Assembly (NCBI GenBank): GCA_965369445.1
Contig: CBDUQU010000006.1
Coordinates: 1 to 42,599, forward strand
DNA: 42,599 nt
Direction: 5' to 3'
DNA from: SM23-73-3 sp965369445
GTDB taxonomy: Bacteria > Zixibacteria > MSB-5A5 > SM1-73
This document shows, one piece after another, positions 14,940 through 22,987 of the stretch. Every line of letters begins with the position of its first letter. The stretch's first letter is position 1. The notes below the pieces were generated by a model that saw only the letters and a list, made by a program, of their open reading frames with translations, was not told where the DNA came from and did no database searches. A program made the position numbers and the translations under genes.

Positions 14940-16601
14940 TCAACCCTGCGCTTTAAGAGCTGGCTCTGCCTCGGGGACTGCGACTGGCTTCTCTTCCAAT
15001 GCCGGGAGCTTGATTAAGAACAGAGTGTAAGTCCCTTCATCACTATACACTTCGATGCTGCCGCCGTGGTCTTTGACCATTTCGGCAACCCATAGCAATT
15101 CCAAGCCCAGTCCGTCTCTCTTGCCGGTGAAACGCTCTTTGAACACCTTTGAAAGATCGGATGGACCTAAGCCCGTCCCGTTATCCGAGATCTGAATCTG
15201 TACTCCCTGCCTTTCGTTGGCTCCGCTTACCTCTATGGTAATGGTTTTTACTCGATCCGGGGTCTGCTGTAAAGCATGAGCTGCATTTTCCAGAATGGCA
15301 CAAAGCATCCGCCGCAGTTGGAGCTTGTTTCCTCTCACCCTGGGCATGCCCTCCTGAAAATGAGTAGCGAGGATGATGTCGCGAAACTTCTCCTGCGATT
15401 TCAGCACAAGTAACTCTTTCTGGAAGAGGCCCACCAAATCCAGCGGCTCTTTGCTTGGGGGAGACGCTGGCGAAGCGGTCAAATCCGAGACAAAACTTCT
15501 CATATTCTGTAAGGCATCTCTCATGACGCTCATGGTCCTGGCTGATTTGCCCAAGCTGACCTCGTCCAACTCCAGCGGCAGGGTCTCAAAAGCAACGGAG
15601 AGTTTTTTGACTTCCGTGGTCATGATATTGGCGATCTGTTCGGCCGTTGTCCGCCTAAAGGCTAATCTTTCCTGCATTCTCTCTTCTTCTTCCCGGCTCT
15701 TATTCTGAGTCACGTCTTGTATTAGGTGAAGTCTCCCCTCACTCCTTCCCTCTTCGTCACGCATTTCGGTAATGGTAGCGAAAGAGAGGAAGTGCTCGCC
15801 GCTTTTCTTCCTGGCTATAACTTCCCCCTCCCACACACCTTTACCCTGCAATTCCTCTTGAATTCCTTCGGCAAGAAAAGACCAGGAATTATTAGCCCAC
15901 AGCATGTTAAGAGGCTTGCCCATAACCTCTTTGCTGCTGTAGCCGAATTCCTCTTCCGCCGCTTTGCTGAACAATGATATGAGATCGTCCTCTCCGGTGC
16001 AGATTAGAGGATAAGGGACAGAGGAAAGCAGCCGATTTGAGAGGTTTTCTTTCTCTTCTGTGGGTACTTGAGATTCTTCTGTGGATCCCTGGCTTCCTGT
16101 CGTGCCTACCTTCTCTCGTAGGGAACGGTATGCCTGATGAAGCTGTTCGTTCTTCTCTTTAAGCTCGTCGATTAGTCGAAGATCGGATTGCTTTATTCGC
16201 GAACTTAAGACTTTCACGATCTGATATGCGATCAAAGGGTGATTATTCAAGATGGTCAGGAAATTCGACCTGGAAAGTTGGAATACCTTGGTCGCTTTGG
16301 TGGCCTGGGCGGTTGCAGGACGTGGAGACTCATCCAGAAAGCCCGATTCCCCGAAAATGTCCCCTTCTCTCCTCAAGACCCGACTGCTCTCCTCCTCTTT
16401 CTCCTTTGCCGCACGGCTGATCTTTATCGCCCCTTCCTTGATGACGAAGAGGGTATCCCCCAGCGTTCCCTCCTTGAAGAGAGTCTCGTCAGAGGAATAG
16501 GTTTTTTCCTTGAAAAAACCACAGATCTTTTTCAGGCTGGCGGAATCGAAGGTTGAGAAGATCGGCGTCTTACGCAACAGCTTAATCGTCTGGGCAGACA
16601 T
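14940..16601 (-). CDS. Cyclic-nucleotide-binding/PAS sensor with histidine-kinase ATPase domain, phosphoacceptor His absent
   Basis: Soluble sensor of 553 residues with no membrane segment. Residues about 10-135 form a CRP-type effector-binding domain (LFKEGTLGDTLFVIKEGAIK; GDIFGESGFLDESPRPATAQ). A coiled-coil-like linker with a Ser/Thr/Gln/Glu-rich stretch is followed by a PAS domain (about 187-297; FGYSSKEVMGKPLNMLW, LIQDVT). The last part is a HATPase: N-box NKLQLRRMLCAILENAAHA with Asn439, G1 ISDNGTGLG with Asp473, G2 GKRDGLGLEL. The dimerisation region between them (about 312-378) has no histidine at all, so the usual H-box is missing. It may act without autophosphorylation, for example as an ATP-binding switch. 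No response regulator gene is next to it. An AGGGGG lies upstream of the ATG. Confidence 0.88.
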   Translation of the reverse strand: MSAQTIKLLRKTPIFSTFDSASLKKICGFFKEKTYSSDETLFKEGTLGDTLFVIKEGAIKISRAAKEKEEESSRVLRREGDIFGESGFLDESPRPATAQATKATKVFQLSRSNFLTILNNHPLIAYQIVKVLSSRIKQSDLRLIDELKEKNEQLHQAYRSLREKVGTTGSQGSTEESQVPTEEKENLSNRLLSSVPYPLICTGEDDLISLFSKAAEEEFGYSSKEVMGKPLNMLWANNSWSFLAEGIQEELQGKGVWEGEVIARKKSGEHFLSFATITEMRDEEGRSEGRLHLIQDVTQNKSREEEERMQERLAFRRTTAEQIANIMTTEVKKLSVAFETLPLELDEVSLGKSARTMSVMRDALQNMRSFVSDLTASPASPPSKEPLDLVGLFQKELLVLKSQEKFRDIILATHFQEGMPRVRGNKLQLRRMLCAILENAAHALQQTPDRVKTITIEVSGANERQGVQIQISDNGTGLGPSDLSKVFKERFTGKRDGLGLELLWVAEMVKDHGGSIEVYSDEGTYTLFLIKLPALEEKPVAVPEAEPALKAQG

Positions 16602-16977
16602 ATTTCCCCCTTGTGGTTTAGCGAAGCTTGTCCCCTTTTCTATATCGTCACCTGGTGGGCAAGCTGAAAGTTTTTTAGCTACGCATAGAGTGGCAGACGA
16701 GGCGTCCGTCTGCCCAGACGGGCACCCGTCCGGGTGGACGGATTAGACCGAAATTCTGGACTTCGTGATTCGCCGCTCGCGCCGTCCGTGGGACCGCCGG
16801 ACGATTCTCTAATTCCCTCTCCCCACGGGGAGAGGGAACTCAGCGGAAATGTCGGACTCCTGTGATTTCATCCGCTCTATCCGTTGAATCCGTTGACCAG
16901 ATTTGTAGTCCTATCAAACAAAAAGCGGACAGCGATTACTCTGTCCGCTTGCCTTTTTCATCGTATGTGGTCGTCAG
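16602..16977. other. Repeat-bearing gap (16602-16977)
   Basis: No credible gene. It holds the second copy of the 27-base palindrome segment (16711-16737, identical to 4971-4997), a perfect 12-bp inverted repeat TTCCCTCTCCCC / GGGGAGAGGGAA at 16813-16838, and the terminator at 16917-16950. The words TCTATCCGTTGA and CCGTTGACC near 16880-16900 recur from the first gap. Confidence 0.7.
16917..16950 (-). terminator. Intrinsic terminator for the 16978-17631 gene
   Basis: Read on the minus strand: stem AAGCGGACAG / CTGTCCGCTT with an 8-base loop, then a T-rich tail from the A-run at 16917-16924. It is the core of a 62-bp repeat (16921-16982) whose second copy lies at 17734-17795. Confidence 0.8.
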
Positions 16978-17631
16978 CTACAACCTTATCCCCAGGTACA
17001 ACCCGAAGAACCAGCTCGAGGTATTCATCTTGATCTTGCTCGACTTCCAAATGGAGGAAGAAGGCATCCAGCGATAGCCACCCTCTAGTCGTAGGATAGC
17101 TCCCGGAGGCCTCATTTGCCATTCGAAGCCTCCCAGGGAAGTGAACACGGCGCCTGCATGAATCGTCTCTGAGCGGTTTGTTCTGAGGTTCACAGCTTGA
17201 AAACCGAATCCACCTGCCAGAAACGGTGGGACCACAAAATGTGGCAGCAGGTACAACCTCTCTGCCACGCGGAATTCGTGAAAGGAAACTCGCACCTTGT
17301 CCGGGCGTCTCTCACCTTTTGCCTGCCAGAAGACGTACAGGAAGCTTAGACTTCGCCTCACCCTGCCACCAGGATCAAGCTTGTAGCGCGCCAGTTCCAC
17401 GCCGAACTGAGGGGCACGACGTGTTACCCGCGGATAACCATTGCTTTCGAGGTTTCTATTCGTTACCCGCAGAGGAGAGAAGAAGTGATTGACGTTAGCG
17501 CTGACGGACCAATGGGGTGTCGGCCTCACAGCTCCTGAACGAGCCGTAGAAGGTAGCACGACGAAAAGAAGAAGGCACAAGAGCGCTCCGATCGCTTGAG
17601 CCGGGCAGATTCTGTATGTTATGGACGACAT
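16978..17631 (-). CDS. Exported protein, outer-membrane beta-barrel-like, unknown function
   Basis: Not recognised at family level. Of 217 residues, the first about 33 form a signal peptide (AIGALLCLLLFVVLPSTARS). The remainder shows alternating hydrophobic/polar strands with many Tyr, Phe and Arg residues (SLSFLYVFWQAKGE; FLAGGFGFQAVNLRTN; AILRLEGGYRWMP) and ends in SWFFGLYLGIRL, an aromatic-rich last strand with the hydrophobic end typical of small outer-membrane barrels. The stop codon TAG lies inside a 62-bp repeat unit that also carries the terminator. It is the second of three minus-strand genes but has its own likely promoter (17700-17728). Confidence 0.75.
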   Translation of the reverse strand: MSSITYRICPAQAIGALLCLLLFVVLPSTARSGAVRPTPHWSVSANVNHFFSPLRVTNRNLESNGYPRVTRRAPQFGVELARYKLDPGGRVRRSLSFLYVFWQAKGERRPDKVRVSFHEFRVAERLYLLPHFVVPPFLAGGFGFQAVNLRTNRSETIHAGAVFTSLGGFEWQMRPPGAILRLEGGYRWMPSSSIWKSSKIKMNTSSWFFGLYLGIRL

Positions 17632-17699
17632 CTGAGAACCTCCACTTACAATTCAACCGAAGGATCATTCTCCCCGAAACGAACTCTAGTTATACATAT

Positions 17700-17728
17700 A
17701 AGATAGCTTCCAAAACCCGTACGGTCAA
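17700..17728 (-). promoter_or_regulatory. Possible sigma-70 promoter of the 16978-17631 gene
   Basis: On the minus strand TTGACC (17723-17728) and TATCTT (17700-17705) are separated by 17 bases, about 70 bases before the ATG at 17631. Five of six and four of six positions match the consensus. Confidence 0.45.
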
Positions 17729-17730
17729 TG

Positions 17731-17763
17731 AAAAAAAGCGGACAGGGATTAACCTATCCGCTT
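17731..17763 (-). terminator. Intrinsic terminator for the 17818-19026 gene
   Basis: On the minus strand AAGCGGATAGG / CCTGTCCGCTT-type stem (17736-17746 with 17753-17763, one non-Watson-Crick position) is followed by the T-run complementary to 17731-17737. It belongs to the second copy of the 62-bp repeat (17734-17795). Confidence 0.78.
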
Positions 17764-17795
17764 ACCGTTTCCACTAGATGTGGTCGTCAGCTACA
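17734..17795. repeat. 62-bp terminator-bearing repeat, second copy (first copy 16921-16982)
   Basis: Both copies contain the AGCGGACAG hairpin and, 27 bases beyond it, an identical 18-base segment (ATGTGGTCGTCAGCTACA at 16965-16982 and 17778-17795). The spacing is the same in both. In the first copy this segment contains the stop codon of the upstream gene; in the second it lies 22 bases beyond the stop. Confidence 0.8.
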
Positions 17796-17817
17796 TTTTC
17801 AAATGGAATGGAGAATG

Positions 17818-19026
17818 TTAGTTTCCTTCGCTTTTTTCTTCTGGTTGATCCGAAGCCTTCTCTTCCGCCGGCTTTTCTTCAGCCTCTTTGGCTTCGTCTT
17901 CCTTCTCGTCCATCTCCCTTCTCTCCTCTTCCTCTTCGCTCTCGGTCTTCCGCTCCAAGAGGTTCTCGTCATCCTTTTTCCTTCGCAGGATGATGTAGGT
18001 GACAGTCTGTCCGCTGCTTATTATGGCCAGCCCGTAGGAGAGGACCATGAAGATGACGATTATCAAAGAGATGGCTATCAGGAAAGCCGCAATCTGGCCG
18101 GACCAGTTGAGGTAAATTCCCGGTCCGATCTCGGGAAGATGAAACCCGAAATCTATGCCAGCGAAGATATTGGAGAAGTAATCCAGGATGTGTTCCGGAA
18201 TGGTGACATAAGAGAGCGCCTCTTCGGTAATGTCGGCAAGTTTCTCCTTCATGAAAACGCCGCAGGATGCGTTGACTAACTGGATGGCTCTGAACGAGAA
18301 GTAACCGAAGACGAAAATCCCCACCTTAGACATCACCCCGATAAGTCCGGTGTAGGCGAAGAACCGCCAGGCCTGATTCCACAGGGTGGAGAAGATCTGA
18401 ACTAAGGTCTCGAAGGTATCCTCCTTCAGGGTAGCCACCACCGCGGGAGCTGTGAGCAAAGAGACAAAGAAGACGAAGATAACGTAAGCCAAGCACAGGC
18501 CGGCGGCGAACAAGGGGATCAGATAGAAAATACCGATGCCCAGCTCCCCTATGTACGGTATCTTCCCCAGAAGTCCGATGATTACTCCGCAGATTATCAA
18601 GAAGGCAATGAAAACCAGAAGAGAAAGAGGCGAGAGGAAGGCGGGTGCCCAATGCTTCTTTAAGAATCTAAAAGCCTCTTTGGAGGAGTAGAAATCGTCT
18701 CCTTTGAGTTGTTCGTAGGTTACCTTTCCCACCATGGTACTGGCCAAAAGCCAGCAGATCACGGCCCAAAAAACACCCACGCCGAATATGGCCCAGCTGT
18801 ACCAACTGACGAAGGGGAAATCGCTCAACGGGAAAAGACCATGATACTTCCAGGTCTCGGAACAGGCAAGACCGCTGGCAACGAAGGCCAGGTAGGTGAA
18901 TACCAGATATCCAACGTATCCTGCCACAAGCCCAACAAACTGAAGTAGAATCTTCTTGGCGGAGAACGCCAGCCGGGGAACCCGGAATACGTCTCTTACG
19001 TCGAAATAGAATTGAGTCATGTCCAC
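17818..19026 (-). CDS. Polytopic membrane protein with a charged C-terminal tail, unknown function
   Basis: Not recognised. The 402-residue protein has about six to eight hydrophobic segments, for example ILLQFVGLVAGYVGYLVFTY, YSWAIFGVGVFWAVICWLLA, LLVFIAFLIICGVIIGLLGK, LIPLFAAGLCLAYVIFVFFV and FLIAISLIIVIFMVLSYGLA. It ends in a long acidic/lysine-rich tail of about 55 residues (EEEEERREMDEKEDEAKEAE), probably cytoplasmic and disordered. The segment ALSYVTIPEHILDYFSNIFAG looks like a loop or re-entrant helix. The ATG start has GGAGGTGGAC upstream and a strong promoter at 19084-19112. It is monocistronic: its own promoter upstream and terminator downstream. Its tail is the kind of sequence that can be mistaken for low-complexity homology. 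Confidence 0.82.
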   Translation of the reverse strand: MDMTQFYFDVRDVFRVPRLAFSAKKILLQFVGLVAGYVGYLVFTYLAFVASGLACSETWKYHGLFPLSDFPFVSWYSWAIFGVGVFWAVICWLLASTMVGKVTYEQLKGDDFYSSKEAFRFLKKHWAPAFLSPLSLLVFIAFLIICGVIIGLLGKIPYIGELGIGIFYLIPLFAAGLCLAYVIFVFFVSLLTAPAVVATLKEDTFETLVQIFSTLWNQAWRFFAYTGLIGVMSKVGIFVFGYFSFRAIQLVNASCGVFMKEKLADITEEALSYVTIPEHILDYFSNIFAGIDFGFHLPEIGPGIYLNWSGQIAAFLIAISLIIVIFMVLSYGLAIISSGQTVTYIILRRKKDDENLLERKTESEEEEERREMDEKEDEAKEAEEKPAEEKASDQPEEKSEGN

Positions 19027-19083
19027 CTCCTGCTTATCGCTTTAAAAAAAACCTTCTGTCCTCATTAAAAAAGAAGTCAATGA

Positions 19084-19112
19084 TTTATAAGCCACCCCCA
19101 ATCTTTTGTCAA
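19084..19112 (-). promoter_or_regulatory. Sigma-70 promoter of the membrane-protein gene
   Basis: On the minus strand TTGACA (19107-19112) and TATAAA (19084-19089) are 17 bases apart, 58 bases before the ATG at 19026. The -35 box is a perfect consensus. Confidence 0.82.
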
Positions 19113-19170
19113 GAGAAATCTCTGTGCGAATTGCCAACTGAAATCTTTCATTAGGACTTCTGATGAAGTA

Positions 19171-19219
19171 ACCAGCACCTAACTTAAGGTAGGTGCTGGT
19201 TCTCAAGTTAGGTGCTGGT
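19171..19219. repeat. Overlapping inverted/direct repeats with competing stems
   Basis: ACCAGCACCTAACTT (19171-19185) is perfectly complementary to AAGTTAGGTGCTGGT (19205-19219). An intervening near-copy AAGGTAGGTGCTGGT (19186-19200) can pair with the same left arm over 11 bases. Only one of the two stems can form at a time. It lies between the divergent promoters, 59 bases upstream of the -35 box for gmd. Confidence 0.7.
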
Positions 19220-19277
19220 TGAAGACCCTGGTCCATCTTCAGTCCTTGGGGCACCGGAGAGCGAATTTTGAAAAAGA

Positions 19278-19306
19278 TTGACTTATCTTCCACAAGTCGC
19301 TATATT
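19278..19306 (+). promoter_or_regulatory. Sigma-70 promoter of gmd
   Basis: TTGACT (19278-19283), 17-base spacer, TATATT (19301-19306), 29 bases before the ATG at 19336. Both boxes match the consensus at five of six positions. Confidence 0.82.
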
Positions 19307-19335
19307 TTGCCAAAACCAAAAGGAAAGAGAGGAAT

Positions 19336-20307
19336 ATGAAGGCGCTAATTACTGGTATCACGGGTCAGGACGGGTCGTACTTAGCAGAGCTGCTGCTGGA
19401 AAAGGGTTATGAGGTTTTCGGGATGGTGCGACGGTCGTCCACCGAGAATTTCGATCGGATAAATCACCTCCGGGACAAGATCCAACTGCGGCAGGCCGAC
19501 TTGCTGGATCAGCTCTCCATGATCCGGTTGATCGAGGAGTGCCGGCCCGACGAGATCTACAATCTGGCCGCTCAGTCGTTTGTTCCCACCTCCTGGCAGC
19601 AGCCTATGCTCACCGGTGAGTTCAATGCGCTGGGGGTTACCAAGATACTGGAGGCTATCAGGCTGGTCGACAAGAAGATCAAGTTCTATCAGGCCTCCTC
19701 ATCCGAGATGTTCGGCAAGGTGCAGGAGGTACCCCAGAGCGAAAAGACCCCTTTCTATCCCAGAAGCCCTTACGGCGTAGCAAAGGCATATGCCCACTGG
19801 ATCACGGTGAACTATCGGGAGAGCTACGGCATATTCGCTGTCAGCGGGATTCTCTTCAACCACGAATCCCCCCGACGGGGTTTGGAATTCGTATCCCGGA
19901 AGATAACCGACGGCGCAGCCAGGATTAAGTTAGGCCTAACCAAGAAGCTCTACCTGGGCAACCTAGATGCGAAGCGCGATTGGGGATATGCCGCTGATTA
20001 CGTGAGGGCCATGTGGCTCATGCTCCAGCAGAAAGAGCCGGAGGATTTCGTCATCGCCACCGGAAAAAACCATACGGTGAGGGAGCTGGCCGAGATCGCC
20101 TTCCATCACGTTGGCCTGGATTATAACAAATACGTGGAAGTCGATCCCAAGCTGGTGCGGCCCGCGGAGGTGGACGTGCTTCTCGGAGATTCGTCCTACG
20201 CCCAAAAGAAGTTGGGCTGGAAGCCTGAGGTCTCCTTTGAGCAACTGATCCGGATGATGGTGGACACCGATTTGGAGAGAGTCAAGAAAGAGAAGAAGGA
20301 TTCTTGA
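19336..20307 (+). CDS. gmd: GDP-mannose 4,6-dehydratase
   Basis: Extended short-chain dehydrogenase that converts GDP-D-mannose to GDP-4-keto-6-deoxy-D-mannose, the precursor of GDP-rhamnose, GDP-fucose and related sugars. N-terminal nucleotide-binding motif TGITGQDGSYLAELLLEKGY, the Gmd-specific RRSSTENFDRI, the active-site SSSEMFGK segment (Ser123, Glu124), and Tyr146-x3-Lys150 in PRSPYGVAKAYAHW. FNHESPRRGLEFVSRKI and GNLDAKRDWGYAADYV are Gmd signatures. The length of 323 residues is slightly shorter than E. coli Gmd (373) but usual for bacterial short forms. It is the first gene after a good promoter and is followed by a reductase gene 173 bp on, so the two probably make one activated deoxysugar. 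Confidence 0.95.
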   Translation: MKALITGITGQDGSYLAELLLEKGYEVFGMVRRSSTENFDRINHLRDKIQLRQADLLDQLSMIRLIEECRPDEIYNLAAQSFVPTSWQQPMLTGEFNALGVTKILEAIRLVDKKIKFYQASSSEMFGKVQEVPQSEKTPFYPRSPYGVAKAYAHWITVNYRESYGIFAVSGILFNHESPRRGLEFVSRKITDGAARIKLGLTKKLYLGNLDAKRDWGYAADYVRAMWLMLQQKEPEDFVIATGKNHTVRELAEIAFHHVGLDYNKYVEVDPKLVRPAEVDVLLGDSSYAQKKLGWKPEVSFEQLIRMMVDTDLERVKKEKKDS

Positions 20308-20480
20308 TCGAGGCCAACAGAGTTTGAGCTCCGCCTGGCCGGCTTACCACCAAATCGAAAGGGGACAGCTCTAAATCCCCCTTGTGAAAATTCATGGACT
20401 CACGACGGTCCGTGCGTAAGCTTCTTGGAAATGCAACAGGGAAAAGAAAGCGGTAATCCGATTTGCCAAAAGGATAACTC

Positions 20481-21440
20481 ATGAAGGTTCTGATAACCGG
20501 CATTGCAGGTTTTGCAGGTTCGCATCTGGCCGAGCTGCTGGTAAGAAAGGGAAATGAGGTATTCGGAACCTGCTTAGCCGGCGAGAGCCTGGATAATATC
20601 CGACGACTCAGCCGTAGGCTGCATCTTTCCACCTGCGATATCACCCGGTTCGATCACCTGTTCCGGGTGATTAAGAGAATAAGCCCGGACCAGATCTATC
20701 ACCTGGCGGCCTTAAGCTCGGTGGCAAAATCGTTTTCGCAACCCCTGGACACCATCGGAAACAATATCCACGGAACCCTCTATCTTCTGGAAATCATCAG
20801 AAATCTCAAGAAGCCAATCAAAATTCTCGTGGTGGGGTCAAGTGACATGTACGGGAAGGTCACGCCCCGGGAAGTGCCCATAACCGAGGAGAAAGCCCTC
20901 CTTCCCGTCAGCCCTTATGGTATGAGCAAGGCGGCCTGCGATCTTTTAGCTTATCAGTATTTCAAATCTTACGGGGTTTATGCTATCCGGGCAAGAGCCT
21001 TCAATCATAGCGGGCCGCGGCAGAGCAGTGGATTTGTCATTCCAGACTTTGCCTCGCAGATAGCTCAGATCGAGGCTGGCCTTCTGCCCCCGGTCATAGA
21101 GGTGGGTGATCTCTCCAGCAAAAGGGATCTCTCCGACGTTAGAGACGTGGTGAGAGCCTATGTTGCGTTGATGCGCAGGGGAAAACCAGGCCAGGCCTAC
21201 AATATATGTTCACAACAGGCGTATAGGATTAAAGACGTGCTCAAAAGTCTGCTCGCGTTGTCGAAACAAAAGATAAAGGTGAAGGTGGATAAAGAGAAGT
21301 ACCGGCCGGCAGAGATCCCGATTCTTATGGGAAGCAACTCGAAGACAAAAGAAGCGACCGGCTGGAAGCCAAGGATACCTTTGAGGAAAACCCTAAAAGA
21401 CACGCTTGATTTCTGGAGGGAGAAGTACAGAGTTTCCTAA
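20481..21440 (+). CDS. rmd: GDP-4-keto-6-deoxy-D-mannose reductase-like epimerase/dehydratase
   Basis: Extended SDR of 319 residues, related to Gmd and to GDP-6-deoxy-4-keto-mannose reductase (Rmd), which reduces the Gmd product to GDP-D-rhamnose. Motifs: TGIAGFAGSHLAELLVRKGN, YHLAALSSVAKSF, GSSDMYGKV, Tyr146-x3-Lys150 in LPVSPYGMSKAACDLLA, RARAFNHSGPRQSSGFVIPDF and GDLSSKRDLSDVRDVVRAYV, the last two being typical of Rmd. It lacks the C-terminal features of fucose synthase (Fcl). Together with gmd the pathway end product is most likely GDP-D-rhamnose. The ATG starts the Rossmann strand and has an AAAAGGA upstream. Confidence 0.85.
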   Translation: MKVLITGIAGFAGSHLAELLVRKGNEVFGTCLAGESLDNIRRLSRRLHLSTCDITRFDHLFRVIKRISPDQIYHLAALSSVAKSFSQPLDTIGNNIHGTLYLLEIIRNLKKPIKILVVGSSDMYGKVTPREVPITEEKALLPVSPYGMSKAACDLLAYQYFKSYGVYAIRARAFNHSGPRQSSGFVIPDFASQIAQIEAGLLPPVIEVGDLSSKRDLSDVRDVVRAYVALMRRGKPGQAYNICSQQAYRIKDVLKSLLALSKQKIKVKVDKEKYRPAEIPILMGSNSKTKEATGWKPRIPLRKTLKDTLDFWREKYRVS

Positions 21441-21532
21441 CCTCTTTAGCCGGCGGAAAATCACAAAAAATGTCACACGCACGCATTTGAGTCTGAGCGG
21501 AAGGAACCAAGTCTTTCATCAGGAGGCACAAC

Positions 21533-22840
21533 TTGTATAAGAGATTAGAAAAGAAGATAAAAAGCAGGAGGGCGGTGGTGGGGATTATCGGCATGGGGTA
21601 CGTGGGCCTTCCGCTGGCGGTGGTGTTGGGAAGGGAGGGTTTCGAGGTCATTGGGATTGACATAGACTCAAGACGGGTGAGCCGGATAAACTCCGGCAAA
21701 TCAGACATCGACGACGTTGCGGATAAGGACCTAAGGCCGCTGGTAAAGAAAGGAAAGATCAGCGCTACCGCCGACTTTGCCGTGTTAAACCGGGTTGACT
21801 GCGTGATCATATGCGTTCCCACCCCCCTGAGCAAGACCAAGGACCCGGATGTCTCCTACATACTGGCCGGGGTGAGCGAGGTTCAGAAATACCTGCATCC
21901 GGGCCAGTTGGTGATCTTGGAGAGCACCACCTACCCTGGTACCACGGAAGAACTGATTCTTCCCATGCTTGAGGAAACCGGGCTGGTGGTGGGCAAGGAC
22001 TTTTTCTTAGCTTTCTCTCCGGAAAGGGTCGATCCGGGGAATCAAAAGTATACCACCAAGAACACTCCCCGGGTGGTGGGCGGAATAACCCCCCGGTGTA
22101 CCGAAATCGCCAGGTTTTTCTACGAACAGACCATAACCCGCGCCGTTCCGCTCTCCTCCACCAAGAGTGCGGAGATGGTCAAGCTTCTGGAAAACACCTT
22201 TCGCTCGGTCAATATCGGGCTGGTGAACGAGGTGGCCCTGATGTGCGACCGGCTGAAGATAGACGTGTGGGAGATCATCGACGCCGCCAACACCAAGCCC
22301 TTTGGGTTCATGCCCTTCTATCCCGGACCGGGACTGGGTGGACACTGCATCCCCATCGACCCGCATTATCTCTCCTGGAAACTCAAATCGTTGAACTACT
22401 ACGCCAGGTTTATAGAGCTGGCAGGAGATATTAATTCCCGCATGCCGGAATACGTGGTGGAACGGATCAACCGGGCATTGAACGAAAGAAAAAAGAGCCT
22501 GAAAGGCTCGAAGATCCTGGTGTTGGGAGTGGCATACAAAAGGGACATAAAAGATCTGAGAGAGTCGCCGGCTTTGGACGTGATGGAGCTTTTACAGATC
22601 GCCGGGGCAGAGGTGGAATATAGTGATCCTCACGTGCCCTCCCTCGGCACGGACGATTCGGAGATGAAATCGGTGAGGTTGACCAGGAAGATTCTTCAAG
22701 GCTCGGATTGTGTGGCCATTTTGACCGACCACTCGGCCTACGATTATGACTTTATCGTGCGGAACGCACAGCTGGTTATGGACACCCGCAATGCCACCAA
22801 GAATGTGAAAAAGAACCGGGAGAAAATCGTAAAGCTTTAA
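21533..22840 (+). CDS. UDP-N-acetylhexosamine 6-dehydrogenase (WbpA/WecC family)
   Basis: Nucleotide-sugar dehydrogenase that oxidises the 6-hydroxymethyl of a UDP-HexNAc to a uronate with two NAD+. The N-terminal NAD-binding motif is GIIGMGYVGLPLAVVLGREG; VPTPLSKTKDPDVSYI, LESTTYPGTTEE and AFSPERVDPGN follow; the catalytic cysteine is Cys272 in GPGLGGHCIPIDPHYLSWK; KILVLGVAYKRDIKDLRESP begins the C-terminal domain. The GGHCIPIDPHYLSWK form is typical of the WbpA/TviB (UDP-GlcNAc) branch rather than UDP-glucose dehydrogenase. The start is TTG at 21533, chosen because a perfect AGGAGG lies 6 bases upstream. It supplies a uronic acid for the surface polysaccharide encoded nearby. Confidence 0.92.
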   Translation: MYKRLEKKIKSRRAVVGIIGMGYVGLPLAVVLGREGFEVIGIDIDSRRVSRINSGKSDIDDVADKDLRPLVKKGKISATADFAVLNRVDCVIICVPTPLSKTKDPDVSYILAGVSEVQKYLHPGQLVILESTTYPGTTEELILPMLEETGLVVGKDFFLAFSPERVDPGNQKYTTKNTPRVVGGITPRCTEIARFFYEQTITRAVPLSSTKSAEMVKLLENTFRSVNIGLVNEVALMCDRLKIDVWEIIDAANTKPFGFMPFYPGPGLGGHCIPIDPHYLSWKLKSLNYYARFIELAGDINSRMPEYVVERINRALNERKKSLKGSKILVLGVAYKRDIKDLRESPALDVMELLQIAGAEVEYSDPHVPSLGTDDSEMKSVRLTRKILQGSDCVAILTDHSAYDYDFIVRNAQLVMDTRNATKNVKKNREKIVKL

Positions 22841-22987
22841 AACATCAGCACTTTGTCCGATTTCCTGTCTGATCGGAAATCAGGCGCCAACCATTAGACC
22901 GGGCCAAAGGATTCGCCTCAGGTCGATAGCAGTCTCCTGCCAACGGGCTAACCCAAAGAAGCGATCCTTCACCGGGATTGAAAGAAC

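Larger units (their letters stand above)
19027..19335. other. Divergent regulatory region (19027-19335)
   Basis: No gene. It separates the minus-strand membrane protein from gmd and holds two well-formed divergent promoters (19084-19112 minus, 19278-19306 plus) with an inverted/direct repeat cluster (19171-19219) between them. Confidence 0.75.

Noticed and set aside
22841..22987. Leader before the Wzi-like gene considered as a riboswitch
   Set aside because: Only a short 7-bp hairpin (GATTTCC/GGAAATC) is visible and no known aptamer core could be matched.
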